The notes beneath the pieces were generated by a model that was not told the DNA's origin, did no database searches, and saw only the letters and a list, made by a program, of their open reading frames with translations. Positions 23,614 through 37,060 of a stretch of 64,000 nucleotides of DNA are shown piece after piece. Source of the DNA: Ficedula albicollis (lineage: Eukaryota; Chordata; Aves; Passeriformes; Muscicapidae); contig NC_021678.1 in NCBI RefSeq assembly GCF_000247815.1, positions 7,235,190 through 7,299,189 on the forward strand, read 5' to 3'. The position numbers and the translations under genes were made by a program. Position 1 is the stretch's first letter, and each line of letters starts with the position of its first letter.

Positions 23614-26600
23614 AGCCTTGGTTGAATAATGGCTACTTCAAAGGAAACTATGATCCTCTAATTTGCTGAACTTCAAGTACACCATTGAAACAGTGGACAA
23701 AGGCATGCTTTGCTTGTGATCTTTAAAAAAAGAATCTGTTGCCAAAACCACTTTCAAGAGCTTATCAAAGTACTAAGCTATTATGGATTAAAGCAATGTC
23801 CTGGTTTTCATACAGGTTAAAAGATAAATGATGAAAAGCTTTTTAGTTAAATTTCATCACAAAGTTGCATTAACTGTGACATACCTCAAGATCTCAAGAC
23901 CCCTGTTAAGTTGCACAATATGCAAGGAACTGTGTTTTTTGAGGGTGAGATGGACATGATAGGAACTCCAAGGAGCTTTCAGGTCTCAGTGCTTTCCAAT
24001 GGCAAATTAAACACAGAATCAATAAATGCTATATAATGCCAAAGGAAACAATTAATTAATTTAAACCATGAGCACTGAAGAGTTGTTAACTGATTAACGA
24101 AAGGATTAGGAAAAGGCTTGTATGTTGCTGTGCATTGCTCAGCAAACTGTGTGGCAGGTAACTAACATATGCAGGACAGAAAAGGGGGCTGGATATGTGC
24201 CATAGCATGGGAGAGCTCTTACCTGGTGCCACATTTGGTCCTCAACAACCTGGGAGGTGCATTAGAAAATAAAAATAAATTACATATATCATAGAGCAGA
24301 CAGAGCTTTTTGGGATCATTGCACAGTTTCCCCGAAGTGTTTGGATTATGTGTCACACCCGGGCCTGGGGCAAGCTTGGGAGTACACACATTCACTTCAG
24401 ACTTGTGCTTGTCTATCGTTATTTGACATGACTGTCCAACAGCTTGGCTGCTTTTTGTGAGCCTGCACAGCTTTTCCCTGAAATGGGAGAGAGAATGCCA
24501 GGGCAGGGGTCTGCTTTTACCTTCACCCATTTGTGCCAGGGATGGTTATTTCAAGGGCAAGCAGACACTTTGCATCATCAGCTGCCAGGGCCAGCAGGGA
24601 GGCTGCACTGGAGCCCTGGATCAGGAGCTGAGCCTGATAAATATTTCGCTCTGCTTGGCTGGTGACTGTCTCATGAGTCAAGCCAGCCGTGCTGGCAGTT
24701 TGAAGGGACAGGCAAAGTCTGGGATAGAGGGCAATGGCTTGGACTTTACCTTGATCATGTGTTTGTGATACATTAAAGGCTGCTGGACTAGGGACACCCT
24801 TTGGCTCTGCTGACAGTCAGTGTGGAGGGAGGTGTCCCTTCACCTGATCCAATCCCTGCAGAGCCTGCAGGGGCAGGGAGGTGCTCCCTGCCTGCTCACT
24901 CATCTTCCGGGCTCCTGCTCTAGGAGCACAGCTCACGGCAAGAAATCTTCATACGCAATAGCTACTGGCAATTTTCTCACTTAAAAGGTTTTGCTGTAGA
25001 AAGGGGGAAGATGAGGAGGTTATCATGTGATTCATGTACATTTTTCCTTGGGAAGGAGGAGGAAGGAGCAGACAAATATGAGAAAGAACGCCTCAGGCTT
25101 TCACCATTCTTTCCAGGTGACTAAGCAGCAATTTTATTTTTAACAAAAGCTAATGCTAGGCACGTGAACAGAGCTGATGGTACATCTGAGAGCTCCTGTG
25201 TCACTTCCTGCATAGCAAAAATCTGCTTAAGCTGTGGGAGATGCATTGCATTGCTTTGTATTGATTTTTCTCCTTCGGGATGAGTGTGCCTGTGAGCTTT
25301 CTCCCCTGTGACAGATGAGGCCATCCCTGCTGAAGGTCACCGATGGTTTTCCAGCATCTTTTTTCTTGCTGGAGGTTGGGGTTTTGGCTTCCCTGTCTGT
25401 GCTCCTTTTGGCCAGCAGAGGGTACTAAATGAAAGGTTAATAAAGGAAAAAGTTTTCTCAGGCTATCAGGCTGGGCTCAAAGCTTAGAATAAAAGCTGTG
25501 CTTCTGATAATGGAGAGGCTTCTAACAGACAAAACCCAATTAGAAATGCTGATATCCTCAAATTGGCTTTCTATGCAAATTTGCTTTGGTTTATGATTAA
25601 AAGACTTGAATTTAAAAATTGCCAGTCATGCAAATGACTGCTGGTTTTATTCAGTCTTCCATTACTAGGGTATGTTGTTTCATGTCCTTGATGACATCTT
25701 TTGTAGAAATAAATAAATTATAAAAGAAGGCTTTTTGTAACAATGAAGCTACAAAAGCAGTCATGAAGGGTTTTCATTGGGGAAAAAATTTACTTTAAAG
25801 AATGCATATTTTGAGCTAGTGCTTGAAAGCATCAATCTGAAGTGTTTATCCTGTAAGATTAACATGGAATTTTCATTTGCTATTTTTATCCTCCCGCCAC
25901 TTCACTTCCTCTTATGTCAGAGCTGGTGTAATCCATCTCTCTCTGCCAGATGTTGCCTGTCCTGCACTGGGAGAAGTGTTAGACCCCCCTACTCTGCCTC
26001 TTTCCAGCCAGGCTTTCTGCACAAGCTTGGGCCAAGATCAGGCTCTGCCTTTCCCTGCTGGCTGCTGCCCGTTTCTGGGAGCTCCAGGCATGGCCTCACC
26101 ATGTCAGTCCCTGTTCCAACATGCAGCTTCCTCCTGGCTGGGAGGAAATGCAGACTGGAGCTGCTGAGCATGCTGGAGCATCCCTGGGAGGATGCTCTGC
26201 GCCAGCAGCGCCGTGTCCCCTCTGTGTCCCCAGAGCTGATGCAGCCCCTGGGTGGCATCTGGAACTTGGTGACACTGGGGGCTGGACACAGGGATGCAGG
26301 CCACCAGTCTCCCTGCTTCAGCTCATTCTGTGACATCTCCATGGGTTTTAGTTCCCCCTGCCCCGCCAGCTCTGCAAAACAAAAGTTCATGCTGTAATAT
26401 TTCACTGCAAAGTTTGCATTACTTCTTTTTAATGTGTTATTGCCATTTTGTTAACTTCTCTAGTCTAACCTTGTATTCCCATCTGGGAGTAACTACATGT
26501 GGAAGAGTGAAACATAACATTTGCCAGGAAAAAAATTAGGGCTTTCAGGATACATTGTTAGAAAAACAGGCTAAAAAGAAATAATGGTGGCATTTTTTTC

Positions 26601-27104
26601 AGCTTGAATTGTAATACAAGTTTATATTACATCTGGGAAATTCCTTCATCTAGCCTTAGAATTTTTTAAGGCATATTTCCTATATTAATGTGTTTATCCT
26701 TTTGTCTTCCTGTTTTATACGTATAATAATATGAATAGTAAAATACTTGGCAACAATGTATTTATCAGGAAAATGCAATTTAAGATTGAAATCAAAAGGG
26801 ATTGAAATGGAGAACTGAGGGTCAAATCCCAGGTGAGGTTCAAATCCCACTTCTCATCTGACTTGTGACACCACCTGCCTGTTGGATGTTAATTGTCAAA
26901 CAAACACTGGCCAGCAGCTTGTGGAGCATGGTAAATCACGGCTGTGTGGAGGCATCCTCAGAAATGTAGCACAGAGGGGTGGAACAGCCACGGTCCTTTG
27001 CTGAGTCTCAGCACTCTGCACCTTTCACCCCCTAAGCTGCAACAAAACTGGAAAGCTCCAACCTTTAAGGATTTTCTTTCAGAAAGTGAGAGGGTGTGAA
27101 AGAG

Positions 27105-27266
27105 GTGTTAGAATGGAAGCTGGAACTCGACCTGGACGATGTGAAGCATGTGTCTGCTAGATGGTAAAATAAAATGGGAAAGAATGTGTTAGAATGGAAG
27201 CTGGAACTCGACCTGGACGATGTGAAGCATGTGTCTGCTAGGTGGTAAAATAAAATGGGAAAGAAT
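27105..27266. repeat. Two-copy 81-bp direct tandem duplication
   Basis: GTGTTAGAATGGAAGCTGGA begins copy 1 at 27105 and copy 2 at 27186. The copies abut and differ at one noticed site (GCTAGATGG against GCTAGGTGG). No coding role is apparent. Confidence 0.95.
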
Positions 27267-27344
27267 GTTCAGAAACCTTCCCATGATCTCTTCCTGCTTC
27301 TCCAATTTCTGCCTGCTCTCCTCTTTAGTGCTGCAATGTGGCTG

Positions 27345-27366
27345 CTGTCTGTCTGTCTGTCCGTCC
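27345..27366. repeat. Short GTCT tetranucleotide run
   Basis: CTGTCTGTCTGTCTGTCC is a short, slightly imperfect tetranucleotide microsatellite. Confidence 0.85.
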
Positions 27367-28172
27367 CTGCTGTCTGGAGTCCCTTTCCTCCCAGCCTGGT
27401 CCTGGGGCTTGGCTTTTTCTCTAGTGATCCTCCCCATGGCACCAAAGCTTCTTGAACACCACAGAGCTCATATCAAGCACAGCCTCTTCATCCTTCTGGG
27501 CCAGTCAGCGGCTTTCAGCATCCCTCCCTATGCTCTTCCTCCCCTTCTGCTCTGTGACCCTGTCACTGTCTAGCCCTTCAGCCAAGTCTGCTGGAAGGTT
27601 CTTCTGGAATGGTCTGAGAGGCTGCTGGCAAGATTACAGGAGTTTTGATCCCATTTTTTTTCCAACTCTGCAGTCTGGCTGCAGGAAATCGCCTGCAAAG
27701 CTGCAGGTAACCTCTGCCTTATGTGCGTTCTTCAGCACCCTTCTCTTCTGAGATTGCTTCCCTTGGTCAGTCCTGCTGGCACCATCTCAGTGTCCCCCTT
27801 AGCACAGCTTCTGAGCTTTTCCTTTCTGACTGCTGTGGGCACCACCACATCCTGGTGTGACTCAGGGTGGTGTCTGCTGTGTGGATATCTTGTACGTGTC
27901 TTCATGTACAAAAGGGGCCTTTATTTCACAAGCTGACCTCGAGGGAAAGCTGTAAAGGAGCCAGTCCTTCCTTTCCACATGCACTAAACCTCCTGCTCAG
28001 ACTGTAACTCCTCCACATCTCTGTTAGTGCACCATGCTCGTCCATCTTTAGCTAACCTTTAGCTCATGGCAGGCTGAGGCAAGGACTTGGTCTTGATTTG
28101 AGTCTGGTTTGAGTTTCCTGCCTTCCCCCCGCTCTGTTGTAGCACATGGGATGTGCTGATTTTGCATCTAGT

Positions 28173-28304
28173 GCCCCTGACCCCTGGACAGTGAGATGTC
28201 AAACTTTGCTTCTCACTGGCCACAACAACTTTCACCAGGCCCCTGACCCCTGGACAGTGAGATGTCAAACCTTGCTTCTGACTGGCCACAACAACTTTCA
28301 CCAC
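28173..28304. repeat. Two-copy 66-bp direct tandem duplication
   Basis: GCCCCTGACCCCTGGACAGT starts at 28173 and again at 28239. The copies differ at a few positions (AAACTTTGCTTCTCACTGG against AAACCTTGCTTCTGACTGG). The unit is a multiple of three, so frames stay open through it, but the peptide matches nothing I know. Confidence 0.94.
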
Positions 28305-29001
28305 CCCATTGGCTATGGCAAAGTTCATGTTATGTTTGATTTCAGTACAACAAATTTGTTAAATTCTTCTGGGCTTTCCATAAAAAATATTAGCAAAAGT
28401 ACTACTGAAAAAAATCTTTGTGAATTTCCATCTGAATATTTTCCAAACTGTCCTGGGTCTCAAGTATAAATGGAGAGGTCTAAGAGTCAGACAATGCTGG
28501 TGGTGTGCTGGGATTGCTGCCTGTCACAATGACCAGTGCTGTTTTATTGGGTTTGCACTCCTGTGCTTTGCCCTCCACTCCTGGCCTGCTCTGTCCTAGA
28601 TATGGGCCTCTGACAGACAGAAAGGCTTCAGGTTTTCTCTCTGTGTTATATCTCCTCCTAACGCATAGAAAACACAAGATTAGTGGACAAAATGAAGTCA
28701 CAACTATTTCTGAAATGAGCACCTAGACAAAAACTAGAGGAGTTTACCTTATAAACCTTTGTTTGTTTGCAGCATAATCTCCCTAGAGAGACTCCATCAA
28801 GGTGTGAGCTGGGAAGATTATCCCCACTGCCAGGGATAGAACAGCCCTGCTGTGTTTGAGAGGTGATTAGCAACATGGAAAGTGAAAGTGGAGTGCTTGA
28901 TTTAGAAAAGAGCACCACGATGCCACGTTGTGACTCTGAGATGCAGCTGGTGCACAAACCCACTTCCAGAGGTGGGCTTTGAGTCCCTTGAGGATGTTTA
29001 G

Positions 29002-29174
29002 GTATCACCTGATAGTACTGCTGTATTATATATTGATCTGTCACATTATCCTTACTGATATTACCTCCTTGTGTATCACCTGATAGTACTGCTGTATTAT
29101 ATATTAATCTGTCACATAATCCTTACTGATAGTACCTCCTTGTTCACATTATCCTTACTGATATTACCTCCTTG
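29002..29174. repeat. 71-bp tandem duplication with a third partial copy
   Basis: GTATCACCTGATAGTACTGC starts at 29002 and 29073. A further partial repeat of only the second half (TCACATTATCCTTACTGATA, then TTACCTCCTTG) follows from about 29144. The second copy differs at a few sites (TTAATCTG for TTGATCTG, GATAGTACC for GATATTACC). Confidence 0.93.
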
Positions 29175-30923
29175 TGCTGCTAGACTAATTCTTGAATTTC
29201 CCAGTTTTATTTGCTTCTTTCAGAGGTTTGTCTGGATATCTCTATACAGCTCAAATCTTTAAGTGAAGTTTAGGAATTTCAATAATTTTTAATCCTGTTT
29301 TCCCTCAGTTATTTGCACCAAGTGTTCACTTCTGCTTTGGGATGCTCAGCATGCTAAGCAAGTCAGATGAATTTTTCTAATTCCTAGATTTTTTCAAAGC
29401 CTTATAGCATTTTAGCCACACAATTCTCTCTAAGATCACTAAAAGCTGTGTGTCTTCAATTCTGTGTAATTGCTCTGAAAGAGTAACTGTAGCTATTATT
29501 TAATACTTCAACAGTATTTGTCTGCCTTTGATTCTTGGGAACAGCTGTAGGTTAATTAAGCTATAAACTAAGCTTTCAGTGAGTGATTATGATCATTATT
29601 TATTCAGGATTAATAAGGCTGGTGAAAACAACTCCTTCTTCCGTGTGACAGAAATTGCCGGTGTGTCTGTGCATTCAGGACACAGCACCACGAAGCTGTG
29701 CATGCAGTCTGCCATAAATCCTGGCAGCTGCACCGTTTGTTCTGGTGTGCGGTGTAACACAGCTACACACTAAATAAAGATTCATTGTAAACCCCTCCGA
29801 GGGCCTGGTGTGTGCCTGGTAGGTCAGCAAAGTTCAGCTCCCAACACTGGAAGCTTTCATGTGCCAGGAGCACAGGAGGAGAGGGGCATTGTGTTGTACA
29901 GTGCCACATAATCACAGAGAGCCCTGTAACTGATACTGCTGCCCCAGGCTTGCTTTTCCAGTTTGGGCTAGACTTTACAGCTAGTCTGAGGAGGAGCTGG
30001 AACGTGGAACAGCCTTGTCCTGCTCACACTGGAATCAGACAGAATGGTGGCCAAGACAGCAATCAGTGAGTTTCCCTCAGCTGTGATTTCAGATCCTGAG
30101 CTTGTGTGAAGAAAAGCACAAGGAGCTGCTTACTGTGGTGAGGTTTATGGAGCATCTCTGCCATGCACTGCAAAACACTTTTCAGTCTCTTAAAGGGCTT
30201 TGCACTGGTAATTAGAGTAACTAATACCTGATAACTGCAGTGCACCAGGAGAACTCCTGCTCTGAGCAGGTGCCCGTGCCTGCAGTAGTGCCTGGAGTCT
30301 GGAGGAGAGGCTCCATCCATTAACACTGGTCTGAGAATACAAACCCATTTAGCCAGCTGTAGGGGCCTCTTCAATTACCCTGTCAGTAGCCCTTCAATTG
30401 AAAGGGTTACTTTCAATTTCCATTCTGGACAGATTTGAGCCTGTGACATAAAGGTAAAAAGCTTGCTACCCTGTTACAAATCCGCTGAAGCTCCTGTTTC
30501 ACCATCTCTCTGTGCTGGGAAAGCTTTTTCTTTAGTGGTTGCCTTTGCATCCTGGCTGGATGGAGAGTTGTCCCCATCCCCAGCCTTACAATCCATGCAG
30601 CCTCACAACTAAATTGCAGTTCCAGACCATCAGTAATGTTTCTAAAAATGTCTGGCTGTCTTGAGCATCCAGGCAGGGATTAGCCCAGAGGCATCTCTTG
30701 GTCTAATTGGATAATCGCCCTGTGCTGTAAAGGCAGCTAAGAAAGTGTCTCCCCCACCATTTCTCATATTATTTGCATGTATTTGGGCAATATAATTGCC
30801 AAAATGCTCTGAGTAGCTGTTGATGCTGATTACAAGGCTGCATCTGGAAATACTTCTAACCTCGATTTTTGCTATGATTTTCCAGTTTGAAAAATGATCA
30901 GATTTTAAAGCAATAAACTGCAA

Positions 30924-30976
30924 CACAGAGAAGAGAATTGTGAGAACAGTCACAGAGAAGAGACTGTGTGAACAGT
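30924..30976. repeat. Short imperfect 26/27-bp tandem duplication
   Basis: CACAGAGAAGAGAATTGTGA at 30924 is followed at 30951 by CACAGAGAAGAGACTGTGTG. Both copies end in GAACAGT or TGAACAGT. Confidence 0.8.
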
Positions 30977-33900
30977 CCCTTGGGATTTTGCTATTTAAAG
31001 AAGCTTTCCCAGTTTATGTATCAACTTTTGATTGCAAGGCATTATTCAACACTCTGAAATATCATTAATTCAGCAGATAGGAGAAAGAAAGCTCCTCCAA
31101 CTGTATTTTCATTTTTCTCACATAAAATTCCACATCTTACAAAGTATTTTTTTGTATTATTAGGGTAACCTTATTCCTGTGCCGAGGATATAGTGTCAGG
31201 TGCACTGCAGATTCTGTCCTCTTAAAGTGGAACTTAACACCCCTGTTCATACAGGCCATAAAACCCCATCCCAGTGCATGCTGTTAAACATCTCCCTTCA
31301 TTAGGCAGAAATTGCAATGACTCCACAGTAGTCACTTCTACATTTTATTTCTTTTCTGTCCACCTCACTAGGAAACTCTCAGAAACCATTCAAGATTTGG
31401 GTATCCAATAAACTATCTCATTTAACAAAAAACTGGAAAGCAATTTATAGGAGACATGGGGGATGACTGTGTAAATTATATTTAGAAAATGTTTTTCTTA
31501 TGTCTAAAAAGATTTTATTTAGCATAAAGGAATGCAAACTGTTCTGTACACTTTTTGGTTTGCAGCTGGAATATTTTGCCTATTTCATTCAATAGGTGAG
31601 TGCTGGAAGTAACGTTTTGCATTTTATTTTGTTGGTGTAATGCTTGAGACTCTAAAATGACTTATGCTGGAGTTTTAGTTGCTTCTGCAGTATCAAGCCA
31701 CGGTCCTTTTCCATCAGACCCTAAATCTAGTGCTGTTGATGTGGGGCTTCTGTGAGAAAGCCCTGCTCTGTCTCGCAGCCATTCTTTGGTTTCCCAGCTC
31801 CTGCCGAGGGATCACACACTGGGAAGAGCTGGCAGGTCAGGCTCTCTTCTTCCAGCCCCAGCAGAGACCCTGGCGACTCTCAGGATGCACAGAAGAGGAA
31901 GCCATGCAAGTTCTGGTGATTTAAGGTCTTGTTTATGTGGCCAGAGGCATTTCAGGGAGGAAACAATCCCTTTCCCTTGGAGGGACCGTACAGCATTTTT
32001 ACAGGGTTAAACCCCTTGGGTCTGGATTTAGCTGGGAGAGGAGAGGGAGCAGCTCCTGTTTATGCCATGCAGCTGCTGAAATGAGCACATTGCTGGCTGG
32101 AGGCAGCAGCACAGCTGCTTTAAGTAGCTTATTGAATCTGAAGCTTTGATGTTTACTGCTGCCCTTTTATTCCTTCTCAAAACATAGACAAAAAAATTAT
32201 GTTTGTTCTTACAGAATAAATACCTGTTCCACTCTTTCTCTAGGAAAAAAAAACCCCACAGCCCTGTTTGCTTCTGAAAAGCAACACAGGAAGTTAAGTA
32301 GTAAGCAGGAAGATTTATCCCAGTTTCCCAGAGCTTGGACAGAACAACCACCATTTGTGTAGGGAGAAGTCAAGGCGCATTCTTTGCCTTCAGGGTAGGG
32401 AGTTCATGCTCAGACACTTTCACTTCACACAGCTCCCCACACCACGTTTACTGCTTCCCCAGCACCATCCAGAGCCCCAGCCATCATCCAGCCCTGGGCT
32501 CGGGGGTGCTTGGGCAGAGCCAGCAGTGGGAGCAGCCCCATGAGAGGGGTCAGCCTAGGAATGGGCCCCTTTTCCTCTGTTCCATAGGGTAGAGCTGGAG
32601 TCGATGCTTTTTTTTCTCTTCTCATTGATCTAATAGGAGGTAGTAGGGGATTTGGGGAGAAGAGAGAAAGCCTGGGGCTGCAATTAAGGCACTGAGAGCC
32701 TGGCCTGGGGCAGGCAGGGTGGAAGATGCAGGAGGGAGGGTGGAAGGCAGCAGCACATTGAGCTGCTGCTGTTTTCACCCCCTCAGCACATAAGGAGCAA
32801 GAGTGGATGCTGAGGGGCACAAGCTGCTTCCAGTTTGTAGTGGCTGTGCAGAATCTGGATTAAGACCAGGTTTGTTAGAACAACTTCAAAGCAGGAAGGT
32901 TTTACAGGGCAGCCTCTTTTCCCTGCTTCTTTCCTGATGTGGAGCCTGGAGAATTGGGATCTCACATGCTGGTTTTTCACAGTCTTTGATACATGTGCAT
33001 AAAATGCTGTAGTGCTGGTCAGAGCCTCAGAGGCACGTAAGAAAAACAGGAAAAAAATATTTCAATTATCTATAAAACTCAACAGAATAATTAAATCCCA
33101 TGCTGCTGAGGCAATATAAAAATAAAAAAATGTTGGCAGTCACCCTAATTTTGTTTATTTTAAAATGTGAAATTAAGTAGACCATTCTTAATTATTAAAT
33201 TGTTAAATTATTTTGTTATAGATATCTGTGTGCAATATGAATTCAAATCAAAACAACTGGCTACTAAGGAGACAGCAAAAAAACAGTTCCTGTATGAGCA
33301 TGTGAAAGGAGCCAGCCTTCATTTTAATTTTAGATATGGGCCTGGAAAGATCATAAAACTTAAATCAAACAGTATAGAGTGAGTAATGGCAATCACACTG
33401 TAACTTTATCTAAAATTGAGGGACCATTTAAATATCTTTCCAGAGAACACCCCATTCTTTTGTAGAAATAAGGATTCAACAATAGAAATACTTTAATGAA
33501 AGCCCTTACTGAGAACTGAAATTAATTACTGAACCGCATAAAAGGACTTAAATGATTAAATTAATACAGTAGAAAATTTGTAATGTTAATTCAAATACAA
33601 ATTGGCTATGAGGAAAAAACCCTTCAAAGTTACTGCTTCAATGGGAGTCTTCCCCTGACTTCAGGAGGTGTGGGCAGGGCTTTGCTGTGCAGGGCTGGAA
33701 GGAAGGAGTGGCGGAAGGCAGGCAGCGAGGGAGCCCACGAGCGAGCAGCTCTCAGTGAGCAGCTTTCCTGGAGCTGATGTGGGAACGTGCCCTGGCTGCT
33801 CTCCCCGGGCAGGGCAGGGGCTGCACGCAGCTCTGCAAGCTGCCAGCACGGGGGCTCTCGGGGAGCTGTGCCTGGCTCTGCCCCGGCGGCACAGCAGCTT

Positions 33901-36826
33901 CCAGCGCAGCAGCCCGGGTTAACCACCCCAGAAGGGCATTGCCTGGGAGCCTGTAGGGCAGCAGGTGTAAATTACAGGCCTCAGCAGTGTCAGGACAGGG
34001 CTGGACTGAGCAGGGACTTGGCAGGCACTGAGCTGCTCTGGGGCCAACTGGCCTGACCCCAGGGCTTCCCCAGCCACTGTGGGGCAAAACCACCCTCAAA
34101 ATGAAGTGTCCAGCAAGTGTAGCCCAGGCTGTGTCCCCACTGCTGCAGGTGCAGTCTCTGTCTCAGGATATGCAGGTTATAGGAGCTCTTTGGTGCTCTA
34201 ATGTCTCTGAGTGCCAAGGATTTATACATCCTAGCATCCCTCTCTACATAAACCCCATCACAGCACCAGGTATAGATGCAGCTTATCTGTCAGTTGAGGA
34301 AAAATATCTCTCTCCTTGAGGTGCTTGTGACTGAACTAGAAGGAAGCTACTCATCCAGAAATCTCCCAAACCTGCGCATCCCACCAGTACCCCATGTTTG
34401 TAGGGCAGTCCATAAAAGTGTCCTGCACTGATTCCTGGTGTTTGTGATCAGGATGGTCATTAAAGACTGCCTGTATACAAGAGAAAAGGGCTTGGATGCA
34501 GTGGGGAGTGTTAATCTCCCATCCCTAGGTACTGCCATGAGCAGGCCTATGAACTGGGTTACATACTGGGTATGGACATACCAACAGGAGCATGTGGCAA
34601 GAGCACTTTAAAATTAAACTTTTTTTACTCACCTAATTTAAAATGGCTATGCTGTTCATTTAGCATTTCTGGGCTAAATTATCTACTTCAGGCTATTGTA
34701 CAGCTTGAGACAGTTATAAAAGGAAGAAAATGGCTATTCTGAATAGAAAAAGCTCCTAAACTATAATTACTGCATCACCATTTAGACCTGGAAATTTAGC
34801 TACAAATGTCACTGCAGTAACTCAAGAGCAGATGCACAGCATGTTCTGTTCATGTGCTAAGTCCTGAAACTTTTTTCCGTTTCTTCTCAAATTTTTTCTA
34901 CCCTTTTGTTGAGGCTGGATTTGGTGTTTGGGTATTTTCAAACAGCTCCCATGAGCTGTCATATACTTGGAAGAGTTAACCCTGGAATGTGTTCTTCATA
35001 CTGCATGTAGCTCGGCTTAAACAAATAAAGGGTGCTTTGGAGAAACAGAGGGAGCTTTAATCTGCTTTGCAGCCCAGGGTGAGGCAGCAGTAATGCTCTG
35101 CTCTCCTCCAGAGCTGCACTGTGCCCTTGGGAAGTGACCTTTGTGAGGCTGAGTGCCTTCACAGGGGAACAATATACTCGATATACACACAGCTCCTGAG
35201 GCTGCTGGGCAGAAACTGCCTTCCTTGCTCTTTCTTTGGATGGTCAGGAGGAACTTCAGCATCTCTGTGTTCTTCCTGAACATGATTTCTCAGAAGGAAC
35301 AGCCCCCATAGCCGGACGAAGAAAGTAACACACGTAATATTCTGGAGTGGCCAGGGTCAGGATTCTAGCTCAAGCAGCCAGTTTCTCTGCTGGCTCACAA
35401 GCTTCCAGACTGATAACAAATGACTAAGACATAAAAATAAATGACCCTCATGCAGCTGGCCAGGTCCCTGGAAGATGGCTGTGTCCTTGCCTTTCTGCAG
35501 CTGGCCTTGTGAGTGCTCCTTTTTGAGACCGTGGAGATTTTAGGATGCCACAGGGCAAAGGCTTTGCAGAAATTACTGTCATTACTGTTCTGACTGTTGT
35601 TATTACTGCCATAATTATGGTGATGGCAAGAGCCAAAAGCCCAAGAGATTAGCCCATTGATCCAATTTGATGTAGCTTCTTGAATTTTCAAGCATTTACA
35701 TACAATGGACAGAAGAGAAAAAAAGAGATGCTGGTTTATGAAATTGGATCAGGCAGTGTTTGAGCTGAGTGCATTCCAGCCTGCAGCCAGTACTGCAACA
35801 GACTAGGATGAGGGGGAACTTTGATAATTTTCTATGCGTGTCCTGTAGCTGTTGTGCCCTTGTATTAAATATAGGGAAAATTCTGTAGCATTTGTAAGTT
35901 AAACTTCTTTGTGGCAAACATTATGTTGATGCAGAATTTGCTGCATGCCCTTATACAGTCTCATAAGCACATTAAAATCTATTTTAGATAGCTATAGAGA
36001 GTGCTCAGATACCAGAAAAATTCCTCTTGAATCCCTTGGGGTGCAACTCCCTCATTCTGCAGTGTCATCCTGTGGTGCATCGTTCTGCTGTATCACTGCA
36101 GACAAATCAATTCCCTGGCCCATTCCATTAACCCTTGTGGCTCTGGTACCTGCTGCTTCCTTAGCACATGGAGCAGCTTTTCCTGTTCTTTTGATGCTAC
36201 AAGAGGAGCTCTCTGCTAAGGACAGAATGTACCAGTGGTGAACAACACACAGGCAGCACTGCAGAGCTTGACTTGGTGCACTTAAACTCTGTTTGCACAT
36301 TCATAAGCAAACACCACTGTAAATAATAGTTCAGACCTTCCATAAACAGAGGCCTTAAAAGAAAAGTTTGTGTTCTGCACTTTAATATGCTGTTATGGTA
36401 ATTGAAAAGAGTGAAAACAAAGAGTCTTACTGGAATAGACATTGTGGGAAACATCGGGAGTACTCCTGAAGCTGATGGGAGGTAAAAGCTTTTGCAGTTT
36501 AAGTGTGCCCTTGGGTTTGCTTGCAAAATGTTTGTCCAAGCTCCTACTGGAAATAACTGTGAACACTTGCAGCTCCACAGTATTCTAATAGTGCTCCCTT
36601 TCTGAGATTATGTATCAAACTGCCTGGAAATTAGAGGGGGAAGGACTGGGATAGGATTTCTTGCTTTTGCAGGAAGGCTTTCCTGATCTTATTTATCTAA
36701 AGCTTTGGTTTTGCAAGGGATTTCAGCAAGTGTCTGTAGGTGTGTTCCACTATGCTTTGTTTTCATAGGCTCCTTTGACAACTGTTAGCTCAGTGGCTTT
36801 AGACAAAACATTAGAGCAACTCCTGA

Positions 36827-37060
36827 TACTGCCATTCTACCAGGAAGACAGACCCTGAAAGCTATTCCAGTTCTGCTTGGGCAGCTCGAAACAGTATATC
36901 ATGGAATCTGTACCTCCAGATCACGCTGAATTTGTCCTGTTTCATCACTGGTGCCAGAATATTTGCCAGGAGCTACCTGAAGCTCTTTCTCCAGAGTGAC
37001 TGGCTGAACTGGATTTACTCCATGCTATCTGGCATTACTGACGAGCACCCCATTGACTGA
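36827..37060 (+). other. Exon-like open frame, unidentified (possible chance)
   Basis: A 77-codon stop-free stretch ends at a TGA at 37058-37060. Its second half is protein-like in composition: Trp-Asn-Leu-Tyr-Leu-Gln near the middle, then a Tyr-Leu-Lys-Leu-Phe-Leu segment and Asp-Trp-Leu-Asn-Trp-Ile-Tyr, ending Asp-Glu-His-Pro-Ile-Asp. It has no in-frame ATG near its start. Beyond the stop the same frame runs on to ATTATTAAG followed by GTAATG, which resembles a splice donor, and TTTTCATAG at about 36769 resembles an acceptor. An in-frame TGA at 36824-36826 lies between that acceptor and the frame. I recognise no family, and the stops argue against a functional exon. It could be a decayed exon, an old repeat or chance. 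Confidence 0.15.

Noticed and set aside
25777..26397. Longest open frame in the window (206 codons, plus strand)
   Set aside because: No domain, overlapping open frames on the opposite strand, and mixed composition from AT-rich to GC-rich. It is compatible with chance in GC-rich non-coding DNA.
26820..26860. GGTTCAAATCCCA, which resembles a tRNA or SINE B box
   Set aside because: No A box at the right distance upstream and no cloverleaf arms. GTCAAATCCCAGG nearby is just a partial local repeat.
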